A stretch of DNA of 64,000 bases from Rhipidocladum racemiflorum (GCA_036346355.1 CM070592.1:32806467-32870466); one strand, 5' to 3'; shown: positions 8,850 through 22,838, counted from the stretch's first letter. Numbers and translations are program-made. The notes: generated by a model from the letters alone, not told the origin.

Positions 8850-11800
8850 TTTTCTTACTTGAAGGCACCAAGGGCTTACTTTTTCTCCACCAATTGGCTC
8901 TGGCTTAGCGGGCTTTCCTACAGGCTCGTTGATAAAACTAATGAGATTAGAATGAAAAGTGCCTAAAAGGCATTAGCTTCAACAGGGTATAGATATTCAG
9001 CAATTCACGTGCTTAGGCCACACTCTTTCTGCAGAGAGAAAGCGCATATGAAATAACTAATTCACATATATAATGGTATAGATACTTGACTGGTAATGCG
9101 GATCCATGAGTGTCTATACCCCTAATCTCTTCTGTGTTTGATTTGATATTAGCCATATTTCTGTAAAGGGAGGCAATTGACTGTCATAGAATCTGAGGCC
9201 GACATAGAATCTGAGTTAGCAATTACTTTGAAATGAGGTGAATCTGGTTTTACATTCTAGAAATCATTCGCTATCAACTTTTTTGAAATAAGGATTCTTA
9301 CCTCGTAATTTGAAACGCTTTGTCTCAGAAGGACTACTCGGACAAGCATAGACTCTTTTTCAGGGTCAACTTCGAGACTGGATTAGCACCAAACATAGCT
9401 TCCTTCTAGTCTAGTAATTGATTGGCTGGTCTGGTTTGACAGATTGGCTTATTTAATTTGCCTCGCTTACATTACACTCTAGGGTAACATTTTACAAAAG
9501 ATAGAGTATTTATAATTTTGTCGAGGTAACCTCTCTAAATTGAGCTTGGCTAATCGTTATAAACAAACATAATAGAATGGCCAGTGGCAATAATTAAGAC
9601 TTTTGAAAGAGCAGACCAAGCTTACTCTTTGAATAAGCAGGCCCGAGTTTAGGCGGTAGTTGCAGAAGAGGGTTAGCTGATGAATTTAGTAGAGCTGGCT
9701 CGTCTTTTGGATTTCTTTGATTGGATGGATGTGTCCACGAGATTGCCTAGCTTTCCGGGTGGTTGCCCAAGAGAAGGATTTCTGAAGTGGTATTTCCTAA
9801 CTCATCTACTTTTGTGTGACCTCAGCTCTCTATTTTGACAAGATTGACAATCGTGGAAAAGAATTGTAGAACTCTTGGTTTCTAATAAGCTTTTGTTTGA
9901 GACTGAGACAGGTAGTTATTTAGGCTTCCATCCCGTTAAGAAACTCTCTATCAACTAGACTCACAGCCCAAACTTCCTAAAGGAAGAGGTCTTAGCAAGG
10001 CTAAACATCCACTGGGGAAACTTCCTGGGGAGGCCCACTTCCAGGTCAACTAAAGAATTACACTCTCCTACTCCTTTCCTCTGTTCACTTCCTAAACTCA
10101 ACTGGGTAAAGCTTACTGACCTAACCGCTACGCGCCTTGGCCCTGCTCTACTTTGAACATCCTAGGCTTGAGAAAGAAGAAAGAAGAAAGAAGAGAGAAG
10201 ATTAATGACTCTATTTTCAAATATGAATTACTCTCTTTTCTCCACCATGCAAGAGAGATACTTTTATTCCTTTCTCCCCAAGCATCAGACAACAGGGAAT
10301 ATCTTCTATCTAACAAAGACTAGGAACACTAAGCTTTTTACTTTCACTATTGACTTGCTTTGCTAGAGATCTAGTCAACTATGCAAGAGTTCCTGCTCTC
10401 TTATCAAAATACTCTTTTTGAAATGGGGAGGTCTGGTTAGCTACATTAATCTTTGAGTGTCACATTGATTCTTTATTTACTTACTCGTAGCATGCCTAAT
10501 ATCTCTACTTAACTAAATAATCTCCCGTAAAAGGAGTGGAATCGAAAGCAGTTGAATCATCGGTTAGAGGAAAGTACGTTGTGCGCACTTAATCGCTTAT
10601 ACATTCCTTCCACTTTGAATCTGTCGTAACCTCCTTCGTAACTTATTTATCTGCTGATTGAACTTATTTAGCGGCTTGAACTTCTATATTTAGTTGAGAA
10701 TGAGTAAGTGCCTATACTACTCCTGTGCCAAGTTCTAACGTTTAGGTTTCAAATTACTCTTTTCATTTAACTCCTTACTTGTCTTTAACTCATGTAGATG
10801 TTTTGTGCCCAAGAGGTATTCGCTATTTAGCGATTGACATAAGATGTGCCGGCTTTCTGTCTTTTAATCTAGTGAATCGTTTAGTACTTACTCGTAAGTG
10901 GAATTGTAACATGTATTAGAATACTACGTGTATCTTTTGGTTTAAAGGCTTTAATTAGCGGTTGACTCGGTTGATCTAACTCCATTAGGAGTTACAGATG
11001 AAAGTAATAGAGCTTCAGGTGAAGCTCGCTTTTTAAGGTAATGCTCGGCAAGGAAGACTTTCTTCAACTAGAGCTGGATGGGGACCCATAGTATCAGACT
11101 TTATACATGCTCGCGCCTACGTTACAAGCTCTGGAACTTTACAAACTGGAACTTATTTAGTCGATGTTATTGCTTACTTTACATAAGTAGGGTTTCCCTA
11201 CTGTAGTAAATCGTGTCAAATTCTTTCTAACTAAGCGCATTCTTTGGGTTCATGCTTCGCCGCTTATAACATTTAGGGCTGCTCCCCTGTTACATATTTT
11301 ATAGTTTATTCCTTCGTTAGTTGGATCTCTTATGGTATGAGTAATTGTAGAATATCTTTTGAATTGTAGTAACTAGTGGTTAGCTATGAAAAGTGGTTTA
11401 AAGCTTTAGGTTTTCACATTGTTGTTCTTGCTTGAGCGAATCATTGACCAGTGGTCAAAATATTAAATAATAATAATTATTATCAACTCAAGTATAGCTC
11501 GTTACTCTATCTCGATTACGTAACTTATTTGTATCATGGCGCTCAGTGGCTCTCTTGTAGAATCTAGTTCCTCTTTAGGCTTTCGCGCAACATGTTTATT
11601 TGATGAATAGGTTTAATGACTATGCTAGGTCCTAACTAAACCAAAAGCAGGGTGGTGCCTATCTATCTTCGTAAACATTTCAAGAACGTGCAGCGGCTAC
11701 GGGATTTAAGAAAAATACAAATCATTCAAGCATGAAAGTTGTAAGCTGCTCCGGGTATTCAATATTAAGCTGCTGCTGGTAGCGTATGATTTAGACTTTT

Positions 11801-13350
11801 CTTTGTCTTTTATCCTCATATACTGTTGTTTCGCATTCTCGCTTTTTCTTTACTAAGGTAATCTGCTCGCACATTAGCCTACCTGGTAAAAGAGATGAAA
11901 AAGACTCGGTTTTATTTGCTTGCGCATTCTACATCGGCTTTCCAAAATGACTAGTTACTATCGAAGACCGGAAATACGGCTTGGCTTTATGTTACCACGC
12001 GCATCGATTGCTTCATTGCATCGGCTTTCGTAAAGGAAATAATCATCTTTTATAGTTAAGGTCGCATGGGCCGTTATTAATAGACTTTCCTGTTATGACT
12101 TATTGATTGAATACAACGTTCATGCACTTCCGTTCATTACATTCTGCGATTCTGAGCGAGATGAATCTCTAGTATTGTTTAGACTTAAGCTTTAGGTATT
12201 CCTTTTGTATAGGGATGGGATAGTTACTCCTTTAGGTACCCGATTACTTACTACTTTCACGTGTATGACATCTATCTTTTATTACGGACCATGCTCTGAT
12301 TAGATGAGATTCAAAGAACACCATCTCAAGATGCAAATGCCCGTGAATCATACTTATTATTTTCATCTTTTATTGCTTTTCCTGAGTTTGAAAAACCTAA
12401 TATCGAACTAGTTAATGTACTTAAGTGCACAAGACTTATCTGTTTGAGTGCCCGCCAAGACTGACTTATGGGTTGAAAGATTTCTATTATCTTTTAGTGG
12501 AGACTTACTTCTTTCTTGGTTTCAATTGTGGACTTACTTCTCTAATAAAGTAGTTTCTGATTACTCGCTTCTCAAAAGAAAGTAGTATATCGCTTCCCTC
12601 GTGGCACGAGTTATGCTTTCTAGCTAGAAGCAAATCCGAGTCAAGGCTTAAAGAAGTATTTCAAAGGGTACCTTACCAGCAGTTTACTTGTTACTACATG
12701 CCTACGAATAATCGTAAGTTGAATTAATTCCAAGACAGTCTAGTTTGTTCAGAGGTTTTGGCTTTACACCTTACGCTTTAGGTGTAAATTCAAAGTTTCC
12801 AGCTTTACTCTTTAATGCAACTAGGTCACAATCCCTCACTTGGTGAAGTAAGAACTTTACACTGAAGTTAGAGTTAAGGAAGCCACGATTAGTTTACTCG
12901 TCGTTTCCTCTTTTCGTAACATTTCCTTCGTTATTGCTTTCGCTACTACTTGATTCGATTCCTCGCTCGCAGATTAAATAGTTTCAACCACTATAGCAGC
13001 TTTAGTTCCATCCGCTCGTTCTCGTTCTTTTATTGTTATTTGGAATTACATATATTCGAATTAAATAGTTAGTAAAGCTGCCTTTGTTTAGATTGAATTG
13101 GCGACTTCTCGTAAATCAATAGCGCTTGACTCAGATTCAAAGTAAATTGTAACCCGCTCCTTAGAAAGTCGTTGTGCGCTAGAGCTTGCTCGCATCATCG
13201 ACAATTTATGTATGCGTGTATTCTTTTTCTTAGCCAGCTCGTCACCTCAAACATATGCTCGCGATTGACTTTACGCTTATTAATAGCTTTCTCTGTCTTC
13301 AATTCGTTAAACCTTTCTTCATCTCTTAATAAGACTGTAATGTCTAGGTT
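8850..13350. other. ORF-poor AT-rich tract
   Basis: About 4.5 kb with almost no open frames longer than 60 codons on either strand. A short motif, 'aacttattt(a)', recurs near 10640, 10661, 11150 and 11522. I recognise no gene, RNA or transposon. Confidence 0.5.
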
Positions 13351-16300
13351 TCATAAGAAAAGAAAGTGAAAAGAGAGAATAGGCATGAAGAGATAAAACA
13401 AACAACTAAGAAATGATGAGATGGTAGGGCAAAGATGGCACGGCCGATAGTTCAATAGATCGCTTTTGGTATACCTTGACTCTTTATGAGCAATTAGCAG
13501 GGAAAGCTTGAGTGAGGCTACGTTCATCGATAAAGGTTTGATGAGGTTGTAAAAGCCAATAGAAACTCCTCCTATATAAACTACTAATACAATGGCACTA
13601 GCCAAAGAAACCCTACCTTGGTAAAGCATAAAACTTCCCACTTGCTATAAGATAACTAAAACAGCATTGAGGGCAAAGTAGAAAAGGAAACTCACTTTTC
13701 GTTTATGGCTTTGGAAGCGATGGGTTACCCTACTCCTCTAGAGCCTGTTTAAGTTCTATGGGTTAGAAGAACACTTTATAGGTTAACTACTACGCATCAA
13801 GGCTGCCAATCCAGGAGTTCGAATCTGTCCTCTGATTCAGAAGCGATTGAATTGCTTGTCGGGGAAATGCTCAAGATATCTGATGAAAGGCGGGCGCTCT
13901 CAACTGTTCCCACCAAAAAGTAGTAATATATATGTAAAAAAAGTAAGAAATAAACTCCACTCCGAATCTAAAAAGTAAAAAATACACTCCACTCCGAAAA
14001 CCTTGTTCCTTCTGTAGACCTATTCCGACCAATAAATGGGTTTGTTTTGAGTAAGCGGGCGGTGACCATACATATCTTTTGTCTCGCTGAAGCGCAGAGC
14101 CTACCATGTCTCATACAAAGCTTTACTCAAACTCTTCAAGCAAGCAAGCCTATCTATGCAAAGGTGCATTCTATTCATCCCAACCACGAGCCCCTCACGC
14201 CATATCTATCTCTTGAATTTCTCTGTCTTTCAGACAGTTACTTGGTGCGATTCTTTCGATCGGTATTGATCCTCGTGATGGACTAACTAAATAATCAATT
14301 GGAATTAACCGTGTAAAGTGGAGTCGAATCAATCCACGCAGCGAGGCGAGCCTATTCGCTCACTCACTTGTTGAGTGGCTCTTTTCTGATAGTAAGTTCG
14401 CAATCATCAATATTGGGATCATCATTCCTTCTGAAGCATCCGAATCATCTGCCGTTGCCGGATAGACGAGATAGGCATTGCCATTGTTGGAACTAATGAA
14501 GCAAATGATTGACCCATCAAGGAAGATTGATTTTTTGTGGGAATAACAAGGAGAGGAGCTCATTGTCTTTCCCACGTAACTTGGGTGTCCCAACACTATC
14601 AAATCGAGTTTTTCTTTCTCCGGAAGGAACAAATTCTCGTAGATAGAATAGATTTGGATGGGAATCGACCTTTTTAAGAGCAGCCAACTAATCGCTTGCT
14701 TTGATGCCCTTTCTCTTCTATCTTTTTTCCTCCTGCTTGTACTGGCTTTCATACCTATTGTGCTCGACCTTAGTGAGAAGGTTCATTTAGAAGGAATCTA
14801 CTTGTTGCATAATGCACATGCCACAAGCGAGAAAGTGGAAGCACACTCGGATGAAGAGGATGGTAAATGGATCAATAATCCCATGTCTTTTGTTCTTTGA
14901 GAAATCTTGGTTCAAGACATACAAGGCAGCAGAAATTGGTAATGAGAAGCAATTCGCCGAGCATGTTTTCTTTCTGAGTTTGTATCAAAGATTGGAGCAC
15001 CGACTAGCTTAGGAGCATAACGACAAAAGCGTACTTCCCAAGCTGTTGACTTATAGCATCCCACTTCTGCTTTTTCTCATCGTAGGCTGCTTTTTCTTGG
15101 TGTAGCCTCATTGTTATACCAATTTCTTATTTTTCTTCCTCGAGAGTAGCAGCCATGAATTTCTCAACTGCTCTACCTATTGGAGTAGTGGACTTTCTAG
15201 GGTTGAATGCTTTCCATTGGAAGAACTAGTCGCTTTGCAGTCTTACGCACTTGGTGGTGCTTTGGGAAGAGGAGTGGAACTGCGATCCAGCGTCTTGACT
15301 AGGAATCCTTTGGGTATTGGAGGCATCCAAGAGTGCGGATTGTTGGAGATGCGAAAGCTATTTGAGTAAAGCTTCGTTAGGTGAGGGATTTGGGATTAAT
15401 CCAACAACCTTTGATTGCCAGACGCGGTCGTCCAAATATTTGTTAGAAAGTGCTTCTTGCATTGCAGTCGACCCGATTCTTGCATGCATGGTATCTGAAC
15501 CGCTATTCAAGCCATAGAAGTGATCAGGTAAGCCTTCTTTCTATTGAGGAAATGCCTGGTGGAGAAGATAAGAGAATAAACCCACCCACGCAAATGGACT
15601 TTTGGGCATCGACCTTCCACTACCCCGCATCGGCTATGGATACTACCTTTACGTGATTCCCCGCACAAAACAAAGAACAGAAATGAATACCAATAGAGGA
15701 GTTCGTGTACTCGGCTCGAGCTCCATAAATAGCTTCTTGGTCTAGCAGGTGGGAACCTACCCCAATTTCATACGCAAATGCCGTATTCGCGCTCTTTCCC
15801 GCTTTTTGCTAGGCTATAACCCCTATGCCTTCTTTGGGCTCCTGCTGCTTTGCTCAGTCAAGCAGCTGACCATAAAGGATGTCGATATCTGTCGGTGTTG
15901 TTAGACTGACTTACGACTTCTTGCCCATAAAAGGAAGAGGAGGAGCTATCACTAGGCGCCAAGCGTGTGCCCACATGCTTGTCACGCCTCTCTGGGTAAT
16001 AGAATCTTTCTTTCTTCATGACGCATTTCTGTATTTCTTTTCTTGTGTTGTTTGCTTCTTTGCTTTGCGATAATACCCACAAGAGCCGACAGATGGGATG
16101 TCTTTTGGAAGACGAGCGGTCCAATGGGGCTATATGCTTAAATCAAGGCTCACTTCGTTCGTTTTGTGCTCAGGTAGCTCCATGGAGGGATGGGAACCCT
16201 TTGCTACCACCCGCAGTACCTACCCGATTCATTAGCGGCATACTGGACCGCCTTAGCAACACCTTGCTCTGCATTAACCCCTTGAGGACCGGAGTAAGAT

Positions 16301-18514
16301 GCATTTCCGTCCACCGCCACTTCGACATTGTGTGGTGAACCAGTTGTTTATTTAGTATAGCTGAATGCTCATCTAAAAGAAAAATATGGTTCATCGTAAT
16401 TGTTTGTACGCCGCATACCAAGTCGTTGAGTCGAAACCATTGGAAATTCCGCAAAGATTTGCATCCACTCCAATATCTTCCTTCTCGATTGATGCAACGA
16501 GCTTCTCATTTGGTACTCGGCTTTATGGAATGGAAGATTCATTAAATCGGACCTTCGGATAACATAATTTTTCTTGAGGAATATGAGGTTCAGTATTATG
16601 TTGAACATGTTACTAAGGACTTGTACTTAGGTTTACGAAGGTTTGGCGGTACTACACAGGGGATTTTGGCGTTACGGGGATCCTCGAACCATGCAAAAAG
16701 TAAGTGAGTCATCTCGCTTTCTTAGCATTTGGCATTTGTCCTTAAAAAGCCCTTCTCGCTTAAAGAAAGATATAACAAAGGGTGTTATTGAATTGAATAG
16801 GTCGAGGAGCGAGGAGTGGACATTACTAATTGCGTAGATAGGGTGATGTGGTTCGTGAAAGTTTTCTTACGAAGAAGCAAATAGCCGCCGAATCAATCTA
16901 TCTTTCCCTTTCCTTTCCATTGCAGTCAACAAACAAAGACTGGCCTATTCACCAATGTAAAGAATGCTTTCGGAGAGATTCGATTCAGGAATTATCGACA
17001 CCTGGATTCATAGCAAAGAGGAAGGGAAAGTATGTCGATTGAAGAAGGCTCATTCCTTTACGCAAAGATATACGTGCTTAAGTAGGTTAGCAGGATCTGC
17101 ACACTCTTTCATGCTTCCATAAACTCTTCTCTTCTTTCATCAAAGATGAATTGAAGCTCTGCAAGACCAAGAACTAGAGCTGTTTGAAGAGCACGAAGAA
17201 CTTTGACTCCTCTTGTCTCACCTCTTTGGATAAGCTATCAAAGAAGCTCTGCGTAAGGTTTGAAAAAGGATTTTCATTCCTGTCCTCTTTTCCATTTTCT
17301 CCAAAGAAGACCGCAAACTCGGCTATCAATATAAGCTTTCTTATCTTTGGACAAATTGCGTCAAATCTGCAATCCATAAATCAAGCGCTCTTCTCACCGC
17401 ATCACTAACCTCTTCTCGGGAAGGCTCGGCGGATAGGCATGATCAAGGCATACATAGGCAAGCAGGTAGGACAAAAATACGCGGATTCCTACTTATATAG
17501 CATTTGGTTTTGGGTGCTACGAGGGAAAATGCCCGATGGGACGAGTAATTCTTTACGATAATTCTATCCTAGCTCGGTCGGTAACTTTGAGTTGGTGGAA
17601 TGGCTGGATACCAATAGCCAATAGTAAATCAAACTTCACCTACGGGATAGTCAAATTGTCGGCTTCTCACCGAGTAATCAAATTGGTAGGTGACCGAACC
17701 CATAATAGTCTAGTAGGACAAGACAACCGATTTGGCGATTTATTGGAAATTAGGTGTCGGTCAGTCTTATTTCTTCCAAGCTCTCTCTAGGGAAGAAAGG
17801 GAAAACCTTAGATAGGGCGTTTCTCGGTAGGCGGATCAACCATTTGTATTACTTTCTACTAGCCAAGCTTAGGAATCAAGACCAAAGTAAGCACGCAGTT
17901 CGGCCAGTGCCAACCAATCCAGGAAAGAACGTTGAAGGGATATTGGAGTTTTGCTGCGTCTCCGTGCATCGAGGAGAGTCGAGTCGAAAGGGAATCAGTC
18001 GCAGCCCTCTATTGAGGGGCCAGCACTTTCACCTCGCTCTTCCTCTTTTCAATCCTTGCCTTTGATCAATTCTTGCATCTTTCTACTCTCTACTCAGAAA
18101 TTATGAGCATCTATGGCTTAAATGCAATAGATTCCACCCTATAATTAAATGGACCTACCAAATCAACACCGAACGTCGACCATGATCAAAGCAAAAGTTG
18201 CTATCCTAAATTAGACCCAAGGGCTCATGGTTTTATATCATAGATTTACTCATCCTTTTCTTCCCCATCTCCTACAATCACCTCTACCAATGGCGACATT
18301 ACACCAAAGGCGGCCTATGATCAATGTGTCCGTCAAAGATACACTTCTTCTTGGGTGGCTCGAAACTCCGTCACGAGTCCGTACTTGGGCAAGTAGTCTC
18401 TTGCAAGCCAAGCACATGTGCCACGGTAGCGGCGTAACTCAAAACTCATCAGTCGCACCTCTGCCGAACTCACTCGATATTTAGCTACTCTTTACTCGTC
18501 AAATTAGATGTTAT
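13351..18514. other. Unassigned stretch with several unrecognised ORFs
   Basis: About 5 kb without a recognisable gene. Open frames include a hydrophobic 96-codon frame (13351-13641, minus), a 130-codon frame (14360-14752, minus) and an 84-codon frame (17536-17790, plus). None shows a domain I know. A short imperfect repeat 'aaactccactccgaa' occurs at 13951-14000. The sequence near 18115-18185 on the minus strand reads like 'FGVDLVGPF', faintly resembling a retroviral integrase core, but the match is too short to call. Confidence 0.45.
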
Positions 18515-18640
18515 ATACTTCTAGAATAATCTAGTAAGATATTGGAATCGAACCAATCCGAACGAAGCTGAAGTTCGACACTCTAACATTGTTGCTATTG
18601 AGGCTAACAATTTACTAAAGAATCCCTAGAACGAACTACC
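18515..18640 (-). other. Degenerate tRNA-like sequence
   Basis: On the minus strand there is a good T-arm (attgg-ttcgatt-ccaat at about 18540-18557), an anticodon-like stem cgaa/ttcg with a 7-nt loop 'cttcagc' (about 18566-18581), and a D-arm-like 'gttagagtg'. The region between acceptor and D-arm appears partly duplicated ('ttgttag...aatgttag') and the acceptor is incomplete. I cannot assign an amino acid with confidence. It may be a remnant of an organellar tRNA. Confidence 0.3.
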
Positions 18641-19887
18641 ACAAGGACCAACTCGGAAAATAAGGAGCAGAAGAAAGGCAAATGCGGCGGATGAGTTTTT
18701 TTCTCGCTTGCCCCACGCCGACACCTTCTTCCGCACCTAGCTCCCTTGCACGACTTCTTACTACAAGCGGTAACGATCTGCTCTTGAGTGAGAAGATGTC
18801 TCTTGTCTTGATGCTCTATTTCTAAACAAGAGGGATTATGCCTATTCTTATGGGTCACTACTTATATTTATTGGACTTTCTTTGCTTTGTGAGTTGTTAG
18901 GTCAAGTCATCTAGGGCATTATTATCTGGGAGCATTTCTTTTAACTAGGCTAGGTCAAGGAGGTTGGAGTTGAAGCATGCCGGATTTAAAGTTTTTGGGG
19001 TCTAACAGAGTATCATCTCGCAACTCTTATTATAATAAGTACTGCCTGGATGGAGTTGATGTATTCTCCTCCCTTAGGGCTATGGAATGGCACTTGGTAC
19101 AGCGCATTGATGGTCACTTCGGTATAGCACAGGCTTACTAGGGGTAGCGAGGTAATGTAGCTAGGTATAGTTAACCAAACTAGGTATTGGTTTCTGTCTC
19201 AAAGAAAAGAGGGTCTGAGTAAATTGAAAGATACACAAGCGGGTAAGGTGTCTCGAATCTGAATGTGAATGGATTCGCTTACTAGGAAAGGCTGCCGAAT
19301 TGGTATTTCCGGAGAGTCTACTAACTTTACTAGCTCACCAAACTCTATTTCTATATTAGGAAATGAAGAAAGAACAATTACAAGTGAAGAGTTAACCTCA
19401 AGAAAGAAATGTTTATTAGTAAGTAAGTTTAGTCACTATACTAAATAAGTCAACATCAAAGTTTATTCTCAAAGAAAAATCGAAGTTGTAAATGTCTAAC
19501 GTTACTAGGTCACTCTACTATCTAGTAGTTGATGTACACTATCTATGCGGGTGGTGGAAAAGAATAGGAGTAGTAGTGAGTCACTTTGGGATGCAGAGAT
19601 AGAACTAGTATTTTTTTCTAGACTAGAACCGGGATAAAGAGGCGGCCTTAGTGCAGCGAGGTTGCCCTGTGCCAATGGGAATGGTTGTTTACTTAGGATC
19701 TTCAAAAGAAGCCCTACCCCTACGAAGGGACAAAGTCAAGAAGATAAGAATGCTCTTCAAAATGGTATAAAATTGGAAGACAGCAAAAGACCAGAGAACA
19801 TGAAACCACACATATCAAAAAAGACAATAGGAATGAAAGGGTGTTAAAAGAAAAGGATAGCCTGAACTTCAAGCAGTCCACTAGGTA
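18641..19887. other. Unassigned stretch
   Basis: No gene is recognised. Small frames on both strands have no domain. Confidence 0.5.
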
Positions 19888-20172
19888 AGAGCATCCCCAA
19901 TGGAGACATGTCAGCAGGCTATAAGGAGTCCATCTCATCTTTTTGCTTATGTGGAGGAGAGAAGTAGAGGAGAGAGACAAGAGCTGGCTCTTAACTAAGA
20001 GCCAGGCTATAGTGTTTTCCAAGAAAAATAAAAGACAATTACATGTGGACCCACATTTAATGTTGGAGAATATGTTATAGCCAACCTATTGGAGAGCTTG
20101 TCTTTAAACTAGCTATAAGTGACATGGAGCTTTCTTATAGCCAGTAGTTGGCTCTACCATTGGACATGCCCT
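19888..20172. mobile_element. MITE-like element (about 285 bp)
   Basis: The left end 'agagcatccccaatgg' and the inverted right end 'agggcatgtccaatgg' match at 13 of 16 positions. The element is non-coding, AT-rich and internally repetitive ('ttatagcca' motifs, 'agagctggctctt'). It is flanked by 'ta' on both sides; if the element is taken one base shorter at each end, the flanks are TAA and TTA, as for Tourist/Harbinger-type elements. Ends of the 'GGGCATGTCCAATGG' kind are common on small non-autonomous transposons of grass nuclear genomes. Its family is not certain. Confidence 0.7.
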
Positions 20173-22590
20173 TAGTAGGCATCTTAGGCTAGCAAGGACT
20201 TTCTTATGGCAGACTAATAGGCTGAGGCATCCGCTGTAGTTGATAGGGCTAGAAAAACTAGATCAGCAAGTCAAGTAAGAGAAGCAACGGTTGCTTCAAC
20301 CAACACTTTCTCTATCTAGGCCAAGGAAGGGGCAACCATCTACAGAAAGAGAGCCCTCACTTTTCATGGGCAAGTATCACGGGTCTGTGATTAGGGGCTG
20401 GCTCGCGGGTAGCGATAAGGACAGAATGGACTCGGAAATGAAACTCTTGGTACGAATCTTTGAAGGGCCTTTGGCGATCCATGGTTGTAAAAGAACTCTC
20501 CCACGGGAGGAGCGGTGGATTTTCCCTTGCTTTGTCAACCGAATGCGCTTACGACTTTTTGAAATATATAGCCCTCTCGTTTCTCGTTTAGCAAAAGATA
20601 TGGCCCTACAGGAAGAGAACTCAAAGGTCTAAGGAATTATCTTAAGGCAAGTAAGTTCCGTCACTATTGCTTTCCTAGATAGAAGAAATTGCTTACTACT
20701 AAGTGCCAGCCTCACCATGAGAACTTCACTCTATTGCGTTGCTAAAAGGATGTTCGCATAGGCATTGCTAAAAGATAAAGAGCTACTCTATTCAGGTCTT
20801 CCTTGCCAAGTTGTATGCAAGAAAATAGTGGCTTCGGTCTTCTCCTGACGATCGGACGGAAAAGGTTGGTTACCGACGATTCCATCTGTAGCTTGCATCT
20901 GTAGCTCGTTTACTAAGTTATTACGCCAAACGTACCGAAAATAGGAATGGAACAAAAAGAATAGAGACCTTTCATCATTCCAATCCCTGGACCAGACTAG
21001 ATGCCAAGACCCCCACGGTGACTTCTTGTTATACGATTTGATTGCAAAATCAATCACTAACCGAAAGAGAGGCATTCTTGCAATGAATGTGCGGTTGGCT
21101 TTGCTATTTTCATTCAAGAGTTTATTGGGCATGCTTTTAGTACTTTCAATCCGAGTAGTACTTTGAACAATGAGTCCGTTGATAAATGACTTAAGGTCTT
21201 GGATCACGATGCAGTGTCAAGGGTCATGCATGGTTTTGGTTAAGAAGGCATAGGCCGGCCTCGATCGACCTCCCATTGATCTACTCTACTCCAGGATCTA
21301 CTCAGGATTCCCTCGGTCTACTCTGGACCTTAGGCTGCGGCACTCTTGCTGCATGCTCACTCTTGAAGGTGACTCTGAACCAAACTCATAAAATATAAGT
21401 GCACCTCGCAAGGTGTGGGTTTTCTTACTTTTCAAAAGAAAGCCAACTCTTCCGAGGAAAGGGACCAGCTACTTTTGTGTACAATATGCGGCTAATGCTT
21501 TTTTCGAGTCCTATCAACCAAGATGGAGTCGCGTTTGGTTCTGTGATTTGGTATTTTCCATTCCTACATCTTAGGCCAAGTCTTATAGAAGTACAGTTAA
21601 GAGTAGAGATGGAGTTGGAGATCTAGTAGGTGGGGCCTTAACCCCTGTGAAGGAGATCTGTCTATTCCTTTTAGGTGGATGATTGCTCAAGATTCGACCA
21701 CTACTATGCGAAGTTTAACACGGTGGCTTCATATGAGGATCTTTGTGGAATATTCTCCGAAATCAAGCTATTCCATTCATAGTTAGCAATGATGTACTTA
21801 CCTTTATTAGTGAAAATATGGTGAAGTTAGTAGAGGTAGGGCTGCTGCGCTTTTCTAGCTCGTGTTAACTCGGCAGGTTAAAATCGTCGTAAGCTTCAGC
21901 AATTTCAAACCAAAGTGCATACTTTGGAATGTTCAAGTTCACCAACTTAGGGGCAATAGTCGATCAACGTATTCAAAGGGCACGCTATGAAAGGAACGTA
22001 TTAGGCCTAGTTCAAGCGTATAAAGGAAAGGGTCTAGGTTGTATTTCCCTGCTTTTACGTGGGCGAATAAGCGAGATACTTCTATGCCAATTTATGAACG
22101 ACTAGACAGAGTCTTTGCTACCCCAGCTTAGGAAGAAAATAGGTAAACTGAGTTGTGTAGGAAGGAAATTAAAGGGAAGGAGAGTTGGGAACCAACGGCT
22201 AAGAAAGTCTCATGTTGCTCCTAAGAAAACGAGTAGAATAATCGAATCTCATTGGGCCCTCGTCGATGGTCAGCTGGCTGTTTCAAACACACCTTAAATG
22301 AAGGGGAAACAGCGGAGCTTAGAAGAAGGTGTGACTCGATCATTTACATGGACCTTAAGATTGGAAGATATGGCACCCATTCTCGAATGGCATTGTTGAT
22401 CTAGTGTAGTGAGTTATTGTACTGTGTGCAGTCTACCATTGCTTGTTTCCGTTCCGTTCTTCATTTCGTTGGAAAAACCAACGCCGACGTCAAGATCAGT
22501 CTCCTTTCTCTAAAAGGGAGCAGAGCAACACAAATTAATAAATTTGCGTGAACAGTAACAGTAACCAAAGCAGTTTTGATTTGATTTCTT
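20173..22590. other. Unassigned stretch with two medium ORFs
   Basis: It holds a 113-codon frame (20291-20632, plus), basic and with no membrane segment, and a 139-codon frame (20788-21207, minus), rich in basic and aromatic residues. I recognise neither. They may be mitochondrial species-specific ORFs or chance frames. Nothing else is identifiable up to the chimeric ORF cluster. Confidence 0.4.
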
Positions 22591-22595
22591 TCTTG

Positions 22596-22826
22596 AATTC
22601 CTTCATTGGGGGGGATACACTCATTTGTATTCTGGTTTTGGCACTTTTTCTGTTCTTATTTATTTACGCCAAGTTTTAAAGCTGTATGTTTCTATGCTCT
22701 CCCGAGTTATGGAACACAATAAGCACTTTGAGCACCCCATTCGCTTCGAGTATAGCTGGGTGCGGGGAGTGAAGATCGAATCACAAATTCCCCCCTCGCA
22801 TGTTGAACAAATATCTAGGAAGAATG
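22596..22826 (+). pseudogene. orf79-like relic, upstream copy (frameshifted)
   Basis: This stretch is a diverged relative of the chimeric ORF just downstream. One frame encodes a hydrophobic segment (ILVLALFLFLFIYAKF) that stops at 22677-22679. The next frame continues with HPIRFEYSWVRGVKIES, which parallels LPISFRYSWLPGVKLEP of the downstream copy. A frameshift near 22675 separates the membrane part from the soluble part. The sequence then runs straight into an atp9 leader copy at 22839. The likely history is an older tandem copy of the same ORF that has lost its frame. A run of seven Gs at 22609-22615 is another possible indel site. Confidence 0.65.
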
Positions 22827-22838
22827 TAGTTACAGCCC

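Noticed and set aside
13800..13850. T-arm-like 'aggagttcgaatctgtcct'
   Set aside because: No matching acceptor, D-arm or anticodon arm can be folded around it.
18115..18185. Possible gypsy integrase motif (FGVDLVGPF) on the minus strand
   Set aside because: Only about 10 residues agree and the frame is broken at once on both sides.
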